A stretch of 29,816 nucleotides of DNA from an uncultured Oscillibacter sp. Its GTDB lineage: Bacteria > Bacillota > Clostridia > Oscillospirales > Oscillospiraceae. The stretch lies in the NCBI GenBank assembly GCA_905200545.1, contig CAJKKQ010000027.1:1-29816 (forward strand), in the 5' to 3' direction. Below the pieces are notes generated by a model. The model saw only the letters and a list, made by a program, of their open reading frames with translations. It did not search any database and was not told the origin of the DNA. The stretch's first letter is position 1. Each line of letters begins with the position of its first letter. Positions 15,986 to 23,578 of this stretch are shown piece by piece. Position numbers and translations under genes: made by a program.

Positions 15986-16897
15986 ATGGAACGGATCCGT
16001 CAAAACGTATTTCCGGTATTGGCCGCGCTGATCTGGGGCACTGCCTTCGTGGCCCAGAGTGTGGGGGCAGAGTACCTAGAGCCCTTTACCTTCAATGCCG
16101 CCCGGTCTATCATCGCGGCTTTGGCGCTGACGGTGGTGGTGTGGGCGTTTCGCCGCAAGGCAGCCGATACCAGTGTGCCGCAGACCCCCGGCAGCCGCCG
16201 GATGCTGCTGATCGGCGGCGTGTGCTGCGGTACGGCGCTGGCAGTGGCATCCAACTTCCAGCAGCTGGGCATCAGCGGGACTTCCGCCGGCAAAGCCAGC
16301 TTCATTACCGCTCTTTATATCGTGCTGGTGCCGATCTGCGGGCTGTTCTTCCACAAGCGGGTTCGGCCCCTGGTGTGGCTGAGCGTGGCGGTGGCCGTGG
16401 TGGGCTTGTACTGCATCTGTGTCAAAGAGGGATTCAGCATCACTGCCGGGGACTTCTTCGTGCTCATCTGCGCATTTTGCTTTACGGTTCACATTCTGGT
16501 GATCGACTATTTCACCCAGCGGACGGACGGAATCGCCCTTTCCTGCATCCAGTTCTATGTGGCGGCCGCCTGGAGCGCCCTGGGGATGCTCTTTTTTGAG
16601 TCCCCCAGCTGGGAGGGGCTGACGGCGTGCCTGCCCCAGGTGCTGTATGTGGGCGTGTTTTCCAGCGCCGTGGGATATACCCTCCAGATCCTGGCCCAGA
16701 AAGGCTCCAACCCCACGGTGGTGTCCCTTCTGCTGAGCCTGGAGTCTGTGTTCGGTGCTCTGGCAGGGGCGGTGATTTTGGGAGAGCGCATGAGCGGCAA
16801 GGAGTATTTCGGCTGCGTGCTGATGCTGGTGGCTGTTGTGATGGCCCAGCTTCCGGAGCGCCACAAAACCCCGAAGACCGCTCCGGGAAAATGCTGA
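15986..16897 (+). CDS. EamA/DMT-family transporter
   Basis: 303 residues with ten hydrophobic segments in two EamA repeats. Repeat one begins VFPVLAALIWGTAFVAQSVG; repeat two ends LLLSLESVFGALAGAVILGE, the classic DMT signature. The family exports or exchanges small metabolites such as amino acids or nucleosides; the substrate is not predictable. ATG 15986 (GGGAG upstream) is chosen because transcription starts near 15902, excluding the longer frame. Monocistronic, divergent from the DNA-glycosylase operon. No clear terminator follows. Confidence 0.88.
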   Translation: MERIRQNVFPVLAALIWGTAFVAQSVGAEYLEPFTFNAARSIIAALALTVVVWAFRRKAADTSVPQTPGSRRMLLIGGVCCGTALAVASNFQQLGISGTSAGKASFITALYIVLVPICGLFFHKRVRPLVWLSVAVAVVGLYCICVKEGFSITAGDFFVLICAFCFTVHILVIDYFTQRTDGIALSCIQFYVAAAWSALGMLFFESPSWEGLTACLPQVLYVGVFSSAVGYTLQILAQKGSNPTVVSLLLSLESVFGALAGAVILGERMSGKEYFGCVLMLVAVVMAQLPERHKTPKTAPGKC

Positions 16898-16933
16898 TTC
16901 CGGAGGAGCATGATGCCGGGACAGTTTTGGGAT

Positions 16934-16962
16934 TGGACAAAGAGACGGCCTTGTGTTATAAT
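16934..16962 (+). promoter_or_regulatory. Promoter of the glycosyltransferase-tmk pair
   Basis: TGGACA (16934-16939), 17-bp spacer, TATAAT (16957-16962) with TG two bases upstream. A strong extended -10 promoter giving a leader of about 30 nt. Confidence 0.75.
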
Positions 16963-16997
16963 CCTACAATGTATGAGTATGTGAATGAGGTGATTCC

Positions 16998-17717
16998 ATG
17001 CGTGTGGACGTACTGGGCGTCGGCTTTGACAATCTGACTTTGGATGAGGCTGTGGCCCGGGGGATGGAGCTGGTATGCAGGGAGGGTACCCATTATGTGG
17101 TGACTCCCAATCCGGAGATCGTGGAGGTCTGCCGGGAGAACCCCGCCGCCAGAGATGCCGTAAATGGTGCGGATCTGGTGCTGCCGGACGGTGTCGGCGT
17201 CGTCAAGGGCGCGGCCATGCTGGGAACGCCGTTGAAAGAGAAAACGCCCGGTATTGAATTTGCTGCCGGGTTGATGGGTAAAATGGCCCAGCAGGGCAAG
17301 TCCCTTTATCTGCTGGGGGCCAAACCCGGTGTGGCGGAGCTGGCCGGACAGCGGTTGACCCAGCGCTATCCGGGGCTGCGGATCGCCGGTACCCACGACG
17401 GGTACTTCAAAGAGGACGGACCGGTGGTGGAGGCCATCCGTCAAAGCGGCGCGGATGTGGTGTTTGTGTGCCTGGGCGCTCCCAAGCAGGAGCTTTGGAT
17501 GGCAAAGAACGGCTCTGCCACAGGAGCGCATCTGCTGTGCGGCCTGGGCGGCAGCCTGGATGTCTTCGCCGGTGTGGTGGCCCGGGCTCCCAAGTTCTGG
17601 TCCGATCACGGACTGGAGTGGTTCTACCGCCTGTGCAAGGAACCCCGCCGCATCGGCCGTATGATGAAGCTGCCGCTGTTTTTGGTGCATGTGAAACAGG
17701 AGAAACGGCACAGATGA
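16998..17717 (+). CDS. WecG/TagA/CpsF-family glycosyltransferase
   Basis: 239-residue GT26 enzyme. Family members add N-acetylmannosamine (or a related sugar) to undecaprenyl-PP-GlcNAc at the inner face of the membrane, starting the wall teichoic acid linkage unit or capsule. Seen here: TPNPEIVEVCREN, ADLVLPDGVGVVKGAAMLGTP, LYLLGAKPGVAE, and VFVCLGAPKQELWM, which typifies the nucleotide-sugar site. The C-terminus (FYRLCKEPRRIGRMMK) is the usual membrane-interacting appendage. Many relatives have Arg where this one has Lys in LKEKTPG. ATG 16998 with GAGGTGA; it overlaps tmk by 4 nt. Sugar specificity is unknown. Confidence 0.88.
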   Translation: MRVDVLGVGFDNLTLDEAVARGMELVCREGTHYVVTPNPEIVEVCRENPAARDAVNGADLVLPDGVGVVKGAAMLGTPLKEKTPGIEFAAGLMGKMAQQGKSLYLLGAKPGVAELAGQRLTQRYPGLRIAGTHDGYFKEDGPVVEAIRQSGADVVFVCLGAPKQELWMAKNGSATGAHLLCGLGGSLDVFAGVVARAPKFWSDHGLEWFYRLCKEPRRIGRMMKLPLFLVHVKQEKRHR

Positions 17718-18379
17718 GTGGAAAACTGATTGTATTGGAAGGAACCGACGGTTCCGGAAAAGCTACCCAGGCAGGGCTTTTATGCAAGTCCCTGGCAGCG
17801 CGGGGGATCCCCTGGAGAGAGATCGACTTTCCCCGGTACGGAAAGCCCTCCGCCGCTATGGTGCAGGAGTACCTGGACGGAAAGCTGGGCAGCCATCCCG
17901 GGGATGTGAACGCCTATGCGGCGTCCATGTTCTATGCGATGGACCGCTATGCCTCTTTTAAGCAGGACTGGGGCGGCTTTTATACCGCCGGCGGTGTGGT
18001 AGTGGCGGACCGCTATACCACGTCCAACGCCGTGCATCAGGCATCCAAGCTTCCGCCGGAGGAGCGGAAGGCCTACCTGGACTGGCTCTTTCATTTGGAA
18101 TACCGGCTGCTGGAACTTCCAAAGCCGGATCTGGTGATCTATCTGGACATGCCCACAGAGATTGCCCAGCGGATGATGCGCCGCCGGGAGAAGGCCACCG
18201 GTACCCACGCGGACATCCACGAACAGGATGTGGCGTATCTGCGCCAGTGCCGGGAAAATGCCGGTGAGGTGGCCCGCCTTTGCGGCTGGACGGTGATTTC
18301 CTGCGCCTGCGGGGAAGAGCCCCGGAGCATGGAGGAGATCCATGACCAGGTATTGGCAGCCGTGGAGCCGATCCTGTAA
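17714..18379 (+). CDS. tmk: Thymidylate kinase (clostridial variant)
   Basis: 221-residue dTMP kinase, making dTDP for DNA synthesis. The P-loop is GTDGSGKAT (10-18), with Ala17 where most P-loops have Ser/Thr directly after Lys; clostridial relatives often have Gln there. The DRYTTSNAVHQASKL motif replaces the usual DRYxxSxxAYQ. PDLVIYLDMP and a LID-like segment RRREKATGTHADIHE follow. ATG 17714 forms ATGA with the stop of the glycosyltransferase, indicating translational coupling. Slightly longer than the usual 205-213 residues. If this is the only tmk it is essential; whether another copy exists cannot be seen. Confidence 0.88.
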   Translation: MSGKLIVLEGTDGSGKATQAGLLCKSLAARGIPWREIDFPRYGKPSAAMVQEYLDGKLGSHPGDVNAYAASMFYAMDRYASFKQDWGGFYTAGGVVVADRYTTSNAVHQASKLPPEERKAYLDWLFHLEYRLLELPKPDLVIYLDMPTEIAQRMMRRREKATGTHADIHEQDVAYLRQCRENAGEVARLCGWTVISCACGEEPRSMEEIHDQVLAAVEPIL

Positions 18380-18437
18380 GGCACGTCCTTTTGCAAAAGG
18401 GGCAAAAGGGGACGCCGGCGCGTCCCCCATGTGCCTT
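18378..18437. terminator. Nested hairpins between tmk and the Cys-rich gene, probably bidirectional
   Basis: An inner stem GGGGACG (18408-18414) / CGTCCCC (18421-18427) is followed on the minus strand by TTTTGCCCCTTTT, ending the Cys-rich gene. An outer pair AAGGCAC (18378-18384) / GTGCCTT (18431-18437) encloses it. The plus-strand U-tract is weak. Confidence 0.6.
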
Positions 18438-18604
18438 TAGCAGCAGGAGTTGCAGTTGTCGTTGCAGCCGCAGCTTCCGCCGCAGCCGCAGTTCCCGCCG
18501 CAGTTGCTGCCGCCCCAGGAGCCGCCGCAGCAGCAGCACAGGACGATGACGATGAGGATGAGCCACAGGCAGGAACAGTTGTTGTTTCCGTTGTTAAAGC
18601 ACAT
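18437..18604 (-). CDS. Cys/Gly-rich single-span membrane peptide
   Basis: 55-residue peptide with a polar start (MCFNNGNNNCSC), one hydrophobic helix LWLILIVIVLCCCC (about 13-26) and a Gly-Cys-Asn-rich tail ending CNDNCNSCC. It has 15 cysteines: 2, 10, 12, 23-26, 35, 39, 41, 45, 47, 51, 54 and 55. ATG 18604 is preceded on the minus strand by GAGGTGA at good spacing, and a terminator follows the TAA. The ribosome binding site and terminator support a real gene rather than low-complexity noise; the plus strand here reads as an Ala-rich artefact. Not recognised as a named family. Metal binding, lipidation or disulfide assembly at the membrane are possibilities, not established. Confidence 0.7.
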   Translation of the reverse strand: MCFNNGNNNCSCLWLILIVIVLCCCCGGSWGGSNCGGNCGCGGSCGCNDNCNSCC

Positions 18605-18760
18605 TGTTGTCACCTCGCTTTGAGACCATTCTATGCGCCGGATGCCCGCAGGGAGCCTGACCACCGGAAAAAAAGCCCGGTCGGCGGGAAAATGGGATGA
18701 ATCGGGCCGCTGGAGGCACGAAACGAGACATGAACCGGCATCACATGGAGGTATATGAAA

Positions 18761-19903
18761 ATGGATGAATTCAAAAAAGGCGATACCGCCAGCTGGGACG
18801 CCCAGCAGGTGCGCCGCAGCCAGCAGGAGGAGCACCGCCACGCCCGGAAGCGCCGGCGCCGGCGGATCAATCCTGTGGTGTATATTCTGGTGGTTTTGAT
18901 TATCTCCGCCATTCTGGCGGGTGTGGGCTGGCTTTTGATCTGCGATCTCTGCGCCTTCAACAGCGGCCCCATTACGGAAGTCACGGTGGAGATCTCTGCC
19001 GACGACGATATGGGTGACATTGCCGATAAGCTGCAGGATGCTGGCCTCATCAAGTACAAGTGGTTCTTCCGCCTGTTTGCCTTCGTGGCCAACGCGGATG
19101 AAAAGGTGGGCATCGGCACCTATGAGCTCAACACGGATATGGACTACCGCGCGTTGATCGTGGGGATGCACAGCTCCTCCGGCAACCTGAATTCCGACAA
19201 TACCGTGCGTATCACCATTCCCGAGGGCTACACCGTGCAGCAGACCATTGCCCTGCTGGCCAAAAACGGCGTGGCGACAGAGGAAGAGCTGACGGAGGCG
19301 GCCCAGACGGCTACCTTTGATTACGACTTCATTGACAACGACTCCCAGGATATCAGCCGCCTGGAGGGATACCTCTTCCCGGACACCTATGATTTCTATG
19401 TGCCGGAGAAGGCGTCCTCCGCGTTGAACCGTTTGCTGGCCAACTTTGCCGACAAGATGACCCAGGAGCGTGTGGATGAGGTGGAGTCTTCCGAATACAG
19501 CCTGCAGGAGATCATCACCATTGCCTCCCTCATCGAGAAAGAGACGGACGGTACAGACCAGGCTACCATCGCCTCCGTGATTTACAACCGTTTGAACAAC
19601 CCCTCCTATGAGACTGCCGGACTGCTGCAGATCGACGCGTCGCTGCTCTATGCCCTGCCGGATCATGAGGGCGCCATCACCAACGCTGACAAGGAGACGG
19701 ATTCTCCCTACAACCTCTATCTCTATAAGGGGCTGCCGCCTACGCCCATCGCCAATCCCGGCACTGCGGCCATTGACGCCGCACTGAATCCGGCAGATAC
19801 CGACTACTATTACTATGCGCTGGGCAAGGATGGGAAGCATCACTTCTCCTCCACCCTGGCGGAACACAACGCGTTCTTGAACAGTGGAGACTATGCAGGA
19901 TAA
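18761..19903 (+). CDS. mltG: MltG endolytic murein transglycosylase
   Basis: 380-residue membrane-anchored lytic transglycosylase that cuts nascent glycan strands and so sets their length during wall synthesis. A basic cytoplasmic N-terminus (about 28-36) precedes one membrane helix (about 37-60). A LysM-like part follows (VTVEISADDDMGDIADKL), then the YceG catalytic domain. Glu259 in IASLIEKET is the expected catalytic residue. Typical SRLEGYLFPDTY and LPPTPIANPG motifs are present. ATG 18761 is preferred over 18755, since GGAGG (18747-18751) is 9 nt from the former and only 3 from the latter. It overlaps the U32 gene by 11 nt. Confidence 0.92.
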   Translation: MDEFKKGDTASWDAQQVRRSQQEEHRHARKRRRRRINPVVYILVVLIISAILAGVGWLLICDLCAFNSGPITEVTVEISADDDMGDIADKLQDAGLIKYKWFFRLFAFVANADEKVGIGTYELNTDMDYRALIVGMHSSSGNLNSDNTVRITIPEGYTVQQTIALLAKNGVATEEELTEAAQTATFDYDFIDNDSQDISRLEGYLFPDTYDFYVPEKASSALNRLLANFADKMTQERVDEVESSEYSLQEIITIASLIEKETDGTDQATIASVIYNRLNNPSYETAGLLQIDASLLYALPDHEGAITNADKETDSPYNLYLYKGLPPTPIANPGTAAIDAALNPADTDYYYYALGKDGKHHFSSTLAEHNAFLNSGDYAG

Positions 19904-21122
19904 ACGAAACAAGCCGGAGCTTCTGGCTCCGGCAGGAGACATGGAGCGGTTGAAAATGGCCGTGGCCTACGGGGCGGATGCCGTGTATCTGGCGGGCACC
20001 AGCTTCGGCATGCGGGCTTTTGCCGGGAATTTCACCTCGGAGGAATTGCGTCGGGCTGTTGCCTATGCCCATGAGCGGGGCGTCCGGGTGCACTGCACCG
20101 TCAACACCATGCCGCGCAACGACGAGGTGGCGGCACTGCCGGAACATCTGGAGCTGCTGAGCGACGCGGGAGTGGACGCCCTCATCGTGGCGGATCTGGG
20201 AGCCTTTACCCTGGCCGGAAAGTATGCCCCCCGCTGCCAGCGGCACATTTCCACCCAGGCCAGTATCTGCAACTATGAGACTGCCCGGGCCTGGTATGAT
20301 CTGGGGGCTACCCGGGTGATTCTGGCCCGGGAGGTGAGCCTGGAGGAGATCCGCACCATCCGGGAGAAGAATCCGGCGGAGCTGGAGATCGAGGCCTTCG
20401 TCCATGGCGCCATGTGTGTCAGCTATTCGGGACGGTGCCTCCTCTCCAACTATATGACCGGCCGGGATTCCAGCCGGGGGGCCTGTGCCCAGCCCTGCCG
20501 CTACCAGTATGCCCTGATGGAGGAAAAACGTCCCGGAGAGTATTTCCCGGTATTTGAGGATGAACAGGGCACTTATATCATGAACTCCCGGGACATGTGC
20601 ATGATCGATCATCTGGGAGATCTCATTGACGTGGGGCTCTCCAGCTTGAAGATTGAGGGGCGGGCCAAATCCGCCTACTACGCGGCCATCGTCACCGGCG
20701 CCTACCGCCATTGCCTGGACGATGCCGCCGCCGGGCGGCCTGTGGATCCTGTCTGGCGGGACGAGGTGGAGCATGTGAGCCACCGGCCCTATGCCACCGG
20801 ATTCTATTACGGCCAGCCGGGGCAGTACTACGCTACCTCCCGCTATCTGCGGGAGTGGCAGGTGGTGGCCCTTGTGACGGCGTGTGACAAAGAGGGCAAT
20901 GCCACGCTGTCCCTGCGCAACAAATTCCGCACCGGCGACACGGTGGAGGTGGTGGGCCCGGATACCCGTCCCTTTGCCATGACTGTGCCGGAGATGACGG
21001 ACGAGACCGGGGAGCCGCTGCAGGAGCCCCGGACCCCGCAAATGGTATTTCATATGAAGCTCCCGCAGGCAGTGCCGCCTCTTTCCCTGGTGCGCCATGC
21101 GGTGGAATTATCGGCCAAGTAA
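19893..21122 (+). CDS. trhP: Peptidase U32 family protein, TrhP (YegQ/YrrO)-like tRNA hydroxylation protein
   Basis: 409-residue U32 protein. Close relatives (E. coli TrhP/YegQ, B. subtilis YrrN/YrrO) are needed for prephenate-dependent 5-hydroxyuridine formation at tRNA position 34; others were called collagenases. Seen: ELLAPAGDMERLK at the start, HISTQASICN, and the signature EAFVHGAMCVSYSGRCLLSNYMTGRDS with Cys175 and Cys182, followed by GACAQPCRY with Cys198 and Cys202, four candidate Fe-S ligands. SSLKIEGRAKSAYY completes the pattern. ATG 19893 overlaps the end of mltG. The mltG-U32 order matches the B. subtilis yrrL-yrrM-yrrN-yrrO neighbourhood, here without yrrM and one U32 copy. Confidence 0.85.
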   Translation: MQDKRNKPELLAPAGDMERLKMAVAYGADAVYLAGTSFGMRAFAGNFTSEELRRAVAYAHERGVRVHCTVNTMPRNDEVAALPEHLELLSDAGVDALIVADLGAFTLAGKYAPRCQRHISTQASICNYETARAWYDLGATRVILAREVSLEEIRTIREKNPAELEIEAFVHGAMCVSYSGRCLLSNYMTGRDSSRGACAQPCRYQYALMEEKRPGEYFPVFEDEQGTYIMNSRDMCMIDHLGDLIDVGLSSLKIEGRAKSAYYAAIVTGAYRHCLDDAAAGRPVDPVWRDEVEHVSHRPYATGFYYGQPGQYYATSRYLREWQVVALVTACDKEGNATLSLRNKFRTGDTVEVVGPDTRPFAMTVPEMTDETGEPLQEPRTPQMVFHMKLPQAVPPLSLVRHAVELSAK

Positions 21123-21146
21123 GCTGAACATAAGGAGAATCAAACA

Positions 21147-22544
21147 ATGAATGCAGATGTTGTGATCGTCGGTGCCGGCCCTGCCGGAATTTTTACCGCC
21201 CTGGAGATGATCAAGAAAGGCAGCCATCAGAAGATTATCATGGTGGAAAAGGGCCAGCCTGTGGAAAAACGCCACTGCCCTAAGGACAAGACCCGCAAGT
21301 GCATGAACTGCAAGCCCTACTGCCACATTACCACCGGGTTCTCCGGTGCCGGTGCGTTCTCCGACGGCAAGCTGTCTTTGAGTTATGAGGTGGGCGGCGA
21401 TCTGCCCAACCTCATCGGACCGGAGCTGGCCCAGGAGACCATCAACTATGCCGACCAGATCTACCTGGAGTTCGGTGCCGACACCCACATCGAGGGCCTG
21501 GAGCATGAGGAGGAGCGCAAGGAGATCCGCAAGCGGGCTATCCAGGCGGGCCTCAAGCTGGTGGATTGCCCCATCCGCCACATGGGCACTGAGAAGGCCC
21601 AGGCCATTTACCTGGCCATTGAGCGCTACCTCCAGGAAAACGGCGTGGAGATGTATTTTGGCTACGAGTGCAGCAACATCATCCTGGAAAATGATGTGTG
21701 CAAGGGTGTGGCCGTCTCCAACGGCAAGACCGATCTGGAGATCTATGCCAAGCACACCGTGGTGGCCACCGGCCGCCGGGGTGCCGACTGGCTGGAGAAG
21801 CTGTGCGCCGAGCACGGTATCGCCCATGCTCCCGGCACCGTGGATATCGGCGTCCGGGTGGAGGTGCGCAACGAGGTCATGGAGACCGTCAACCGGGTGC
21901 TCTACGAATCCAAGCTGGTGGGCTATCCCAAGCCCTTCAAGAACAAGGTCCGCACCTTCTGCCAGAATCCCGGCGGCTTTGTCAGCCAGGAGAACTACGA
22001 CAACGACCTGGCGGTGGTGAACGGCCACTCCTACAAGGATCTCAAGAGCGACAACACCAATCTCTCCATCCTCTGCTCCCACAACTTCTCCATCCCCTTC
22101 AACCAGCCCATTGCCTACGCCCAGAAGGTGGGCGAGCTCACCAACATGCTGGCCAACGGGCAGATTCTGGTGCAGCGGTTCGGGGACATCCTGGACGGCA
22201 AGCGCACCTGGCAGAAGGAGCTGTCCCAGTCCAACCTGCGGCCCACCCTGCCGGACGCTGTGGCCGGCGACATTACCGCTGCCATGCCTTACCGGGCTAT
22301 GACCAATATCATCAACTTCATCCAGGCCATGGACTATGTGGTGCCGGGCTTTGCTGCCCAGGAGACCCTGCTGTATTCTCCTGAGCTGAAGTTCTACTCC
22401 AACCGGGTGAAAATGGACACCGATTTCAACACCAGCCTCCAAGGCCTCCACTGCCTGGGTGACAGCTCCGGCTGGACCCGGGGCCTCATGATGGCCTCCA
22501 TCATGGGTGTGCTCATGGGTCGTAAGATCGCCGAAGAGGGCTGA
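21147..22544 (+). CDS. FAD-dependent dehydrogenase (COG2509-like)
   Basis: 465-residue flavoprotein. An N-terminal Rossmann fold with GAGPAGIFTALEM (8-20) binds FAD, and EKGQPVEKR supplies the ribose-binding acid. A Cys-containing segment KCMNCKPYCHITTGFSGAGAFSDGK lies near residue 55. VVATGRRGADW is the second FAD contact, and CLGDSSGWTRGLMMASIMG is the C-terminal flavin-binding element. The family is widespread in Clostridia as an uncharacterised FAD-dependent dehydrogenase; substrate unknown. ATG 21147 with AAGGAG upstream, 24 nt after the U32 gene, so part of the mltG transcript. A perfect terminator follows. Confidence 0.85.
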   Translation: MNADVVIVGAGPAGIFTALEMIKKGSHQKIIMVEKGQPVEKRHCPKDKTRKCMNCKPYCHITTGFSGAGAFSDGKLSLSYEVGGDLPNLIGPELAQETINYADQIYLEFGADTHIEGLEHEEERKEIRKRAIQAGLKLVDCPIRHMGTEKAQAIYLAIERYLQENGVEMYFGYECSNIILENDVCKGVAVSNGKTDLEIYAKHTVVATGRRGADWLEKLCAEHGIAHAPGTVDIGVRVEVRNEVMETVNRVLYESKLVGYPKPFKNKVRTFCQNPGGFVSQENYDNDLAVVNGHSYKDLKSDNTNLSILCSHNFSIPFNQPIAYAQKVGELTNMLANGQILVQRFGDILDGKRTWQKELSQSNLRPTLPDAVAGDITAAMPYRAMTNIINFIQAMDYVVPGFAAQETLLYSPELKFYSNRVKMDTDFNTSLQGLHCLGDSSGWTRGLMMASIMGVLMGRKIAEEG

Positions 22545-22559
22545 AAACCCAATACCGTC

Positions 22560-22592
22560 AAAACCGCCGGGATTATTTCCCGGCGGTTTTTT
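22560..22592 (+). terminator. Terminator of the mltG operon
   Basis: Perfect 13-bp stem AAAACCGCCGGGA (22560-22572) with TCCCGGCGGTTTT (22578-22590), 5-nt loop, U-run through 22592. It lies 15 nt after the FAD dehydrogenase stop. Confidence 0.92.
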
Positions 22593-22634
22593 CTCCCGCT
22601 GACAGATGTGCAGGGGGTATCGTTTTATCAGTGA

Positions 22635-22886
22635 ACGGTACCGTGGGAAGGAGAGGATACCAACGGACGAGATCACCGATACAAAGAATCAGGCGGCAAA
22701 CAAGTACAGGATGTGGGAGGAGAATGGCCTCTGGTCCGGGTTCCATGCCTTCGATACCCCGCGGACCTGTCCCGGGCGGACGATTTCCTCTGGGGGAGGC
22801 CAAGATCCCCCTGGGTTGACCGGGAAGCTAACCGCAGGGGATCTATGAAAAACGAGGGAACACACAAAAGTGTTCCCTCGTTTTTT
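22635..22886 (+). ncRNA. Candidate structured non-coding RNA, class unknown
   Basis: About 300 nt without a credible ORF lie between two terminators. A possible promoter is CTGACA (22599-22604), 18 bp, TTTTAT (22623-22628). The stretch can fold into several stems: AGATC/GATCT (22670-22674/22840-22844), GCGG/CCGC (22693-22696/22832-22835), GAGGA-AAT with ATTTCCTC (22717-22725/22783-22790), GGTCCG/CGGACC (22733-22738/22762-22767), GGGGGA/TCCCCC (22792-22797/22806-22811). It closes with a 16-bp terminator. Alternative pairing (GGCCTC/GAGGCC) competes with some of these. I see no motif of SRP RNA, RNase P, tmRNA or a common riboswitch. Hand folding of GC-rich DNA is weak evidence, so this remains a candidate. 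Confidence 0.4.
22848..22886. terminator. Strong bidirectional terminator
   Basis: Perfect 16-bp stem: 22848-22863 with 22870-22885, 6-nt loop ACAAAA. T-runs follow on both strands. On the minus strand it ends the nitrogen operon about 55 nt after the ANTAR gene; on the plus strand it closes the candidate RNA. Confidence 0.9.
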
Positions 22887-22941
22887 CACGTTCAAAAGCA
22901 GAAATCTCTGACATGGCAAAACCCGGTCGCAGGGGCTGCGT

Positions 22942-23541
22942 TCAGGGCTGGGGATCGGCATTGTAGGTGGTCAGCACCCGCTTGGCCACCTCCCGCCGGG
23001 AGATCCGGTTATCCATGGCCTGCTTTTCGATGTAGCGGTGGGCTTCCTCCTCGGACATGCCCAGACACTGGATCAGCGTCCACTTGGCCCGGTTTACCAG
23101 ACGGATCTCCTGGATCTTTTCATCCACAGAGGCCTGCTTTTCGCCCAGACGCCGCAGCCGTTCCCGGACGGCACAGAGGACCTGCAGCGAGTGCGTGACC
23201 ATCTGGGTGGAGGTGGGTTTGGAGAGGGTGAGAACCCCGTGCTCCGTCACCTTGTCATAGACCTCCTGAAAGAGCTCGTTGCGCACAAACAGAAGCGCCA
23301 CGGCATCGCTGCGGGCACACACATCAATGGCCAGCTGCACGCCGAAGTCGTCAGGCAGCGGCGCATTGATGAGCACCATGTCGTACTGCTTGCCCATCAT
23401 GGCCCGGCGTGCCTCCCCGGTGCTTTTTACCACCGTCACCGGCCAGTAGAGAGAGGGAGGCAGTAGTCCCATGACCGTCTGGGCAAACTTCTCCCCCGCG
23501 GATACCAGGAGGACACTGTATGTGCGTTCTTGGAATACCAT
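22942..23541 (-). CDS. ANTAR-domain response-regulator-like antiterminator (NitR-like)
   Basis: 199-residue regulator with a receiver-like domain (about 8-125) and a C-terminal ANTAR domain (about 137-193: AKWTLIQCLGMSEEEAHRYIEKQAMDNRISRREVAKRV in outline). ANTAR proteins bind hairpins in nascent RNA and prevent intrinsic termination. The receiver has DMVLINAPLPDDFG, where the phospho-accepting Asp is replaced by Asn, so control by phosphorylation is unlikely. ATG 23541 has AAGGAGGG upstream. It is the last gene of the glutamate synthase operon, 37 nt after the glutamine synthetase-like gene; an ANTAR regulator (NitR) next to glnA and glt genes is known from solventogenic clostridia. The hairpin leaders at 28205-28264 and 28403-28459 are its likely targets, by inference. 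Confidence 0.88.
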   Translation of the reverse strand: MVFQERTYSVLLVSAGEKFAQTVMGLLPPSLYWPVTVVKSTGEARRAMMGKQYDMVLINAPLPDDFGVQLAIDVCARSDAVALLFVRNELFQEVYDKVTEHGVLTLSKPTSTQMVTHSLQVLCAVRERLRRLGEKQASVDEKIQEIRLVNRAKWTLIQCLGMSEEEAHRYIEKQAMDNRISRREVAKRVLTTYNADPQP

Positions 23542-23578
23542 GGGCTCCCTCCTTCCGGTCAGAGGCTGAAAACGGCTC

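Noticed and set aside
18431..18700. Ala/Val-rich plus-strand frame opposite the Cys-rich peptide
   Set aside because: Its poly-Ala content is the reverse reading of Cys/Gly codons; it has no ribosome binding site and crosses the terminator.
18437..19942. 501-codon minus-strand open frame running opposite mltG
   Set aside because: Only its last 55 codons have a ribosome binding site and sensible composition; the rest is the antisense shadow of mltG.
22606..22848. 80-codon plus frame in the intergenic stretch
   Set aside because: No ribosome binding site and no protein-like pattern; the region reads better as RNA structure or spacer.
22635..22886. Assignment of this stretch to 6S RNA or SRP RNA
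   Set aside because: The stems do not give a symmetrical central bubble, and the conserved SRP tetraloop/bulge sequence is absent.
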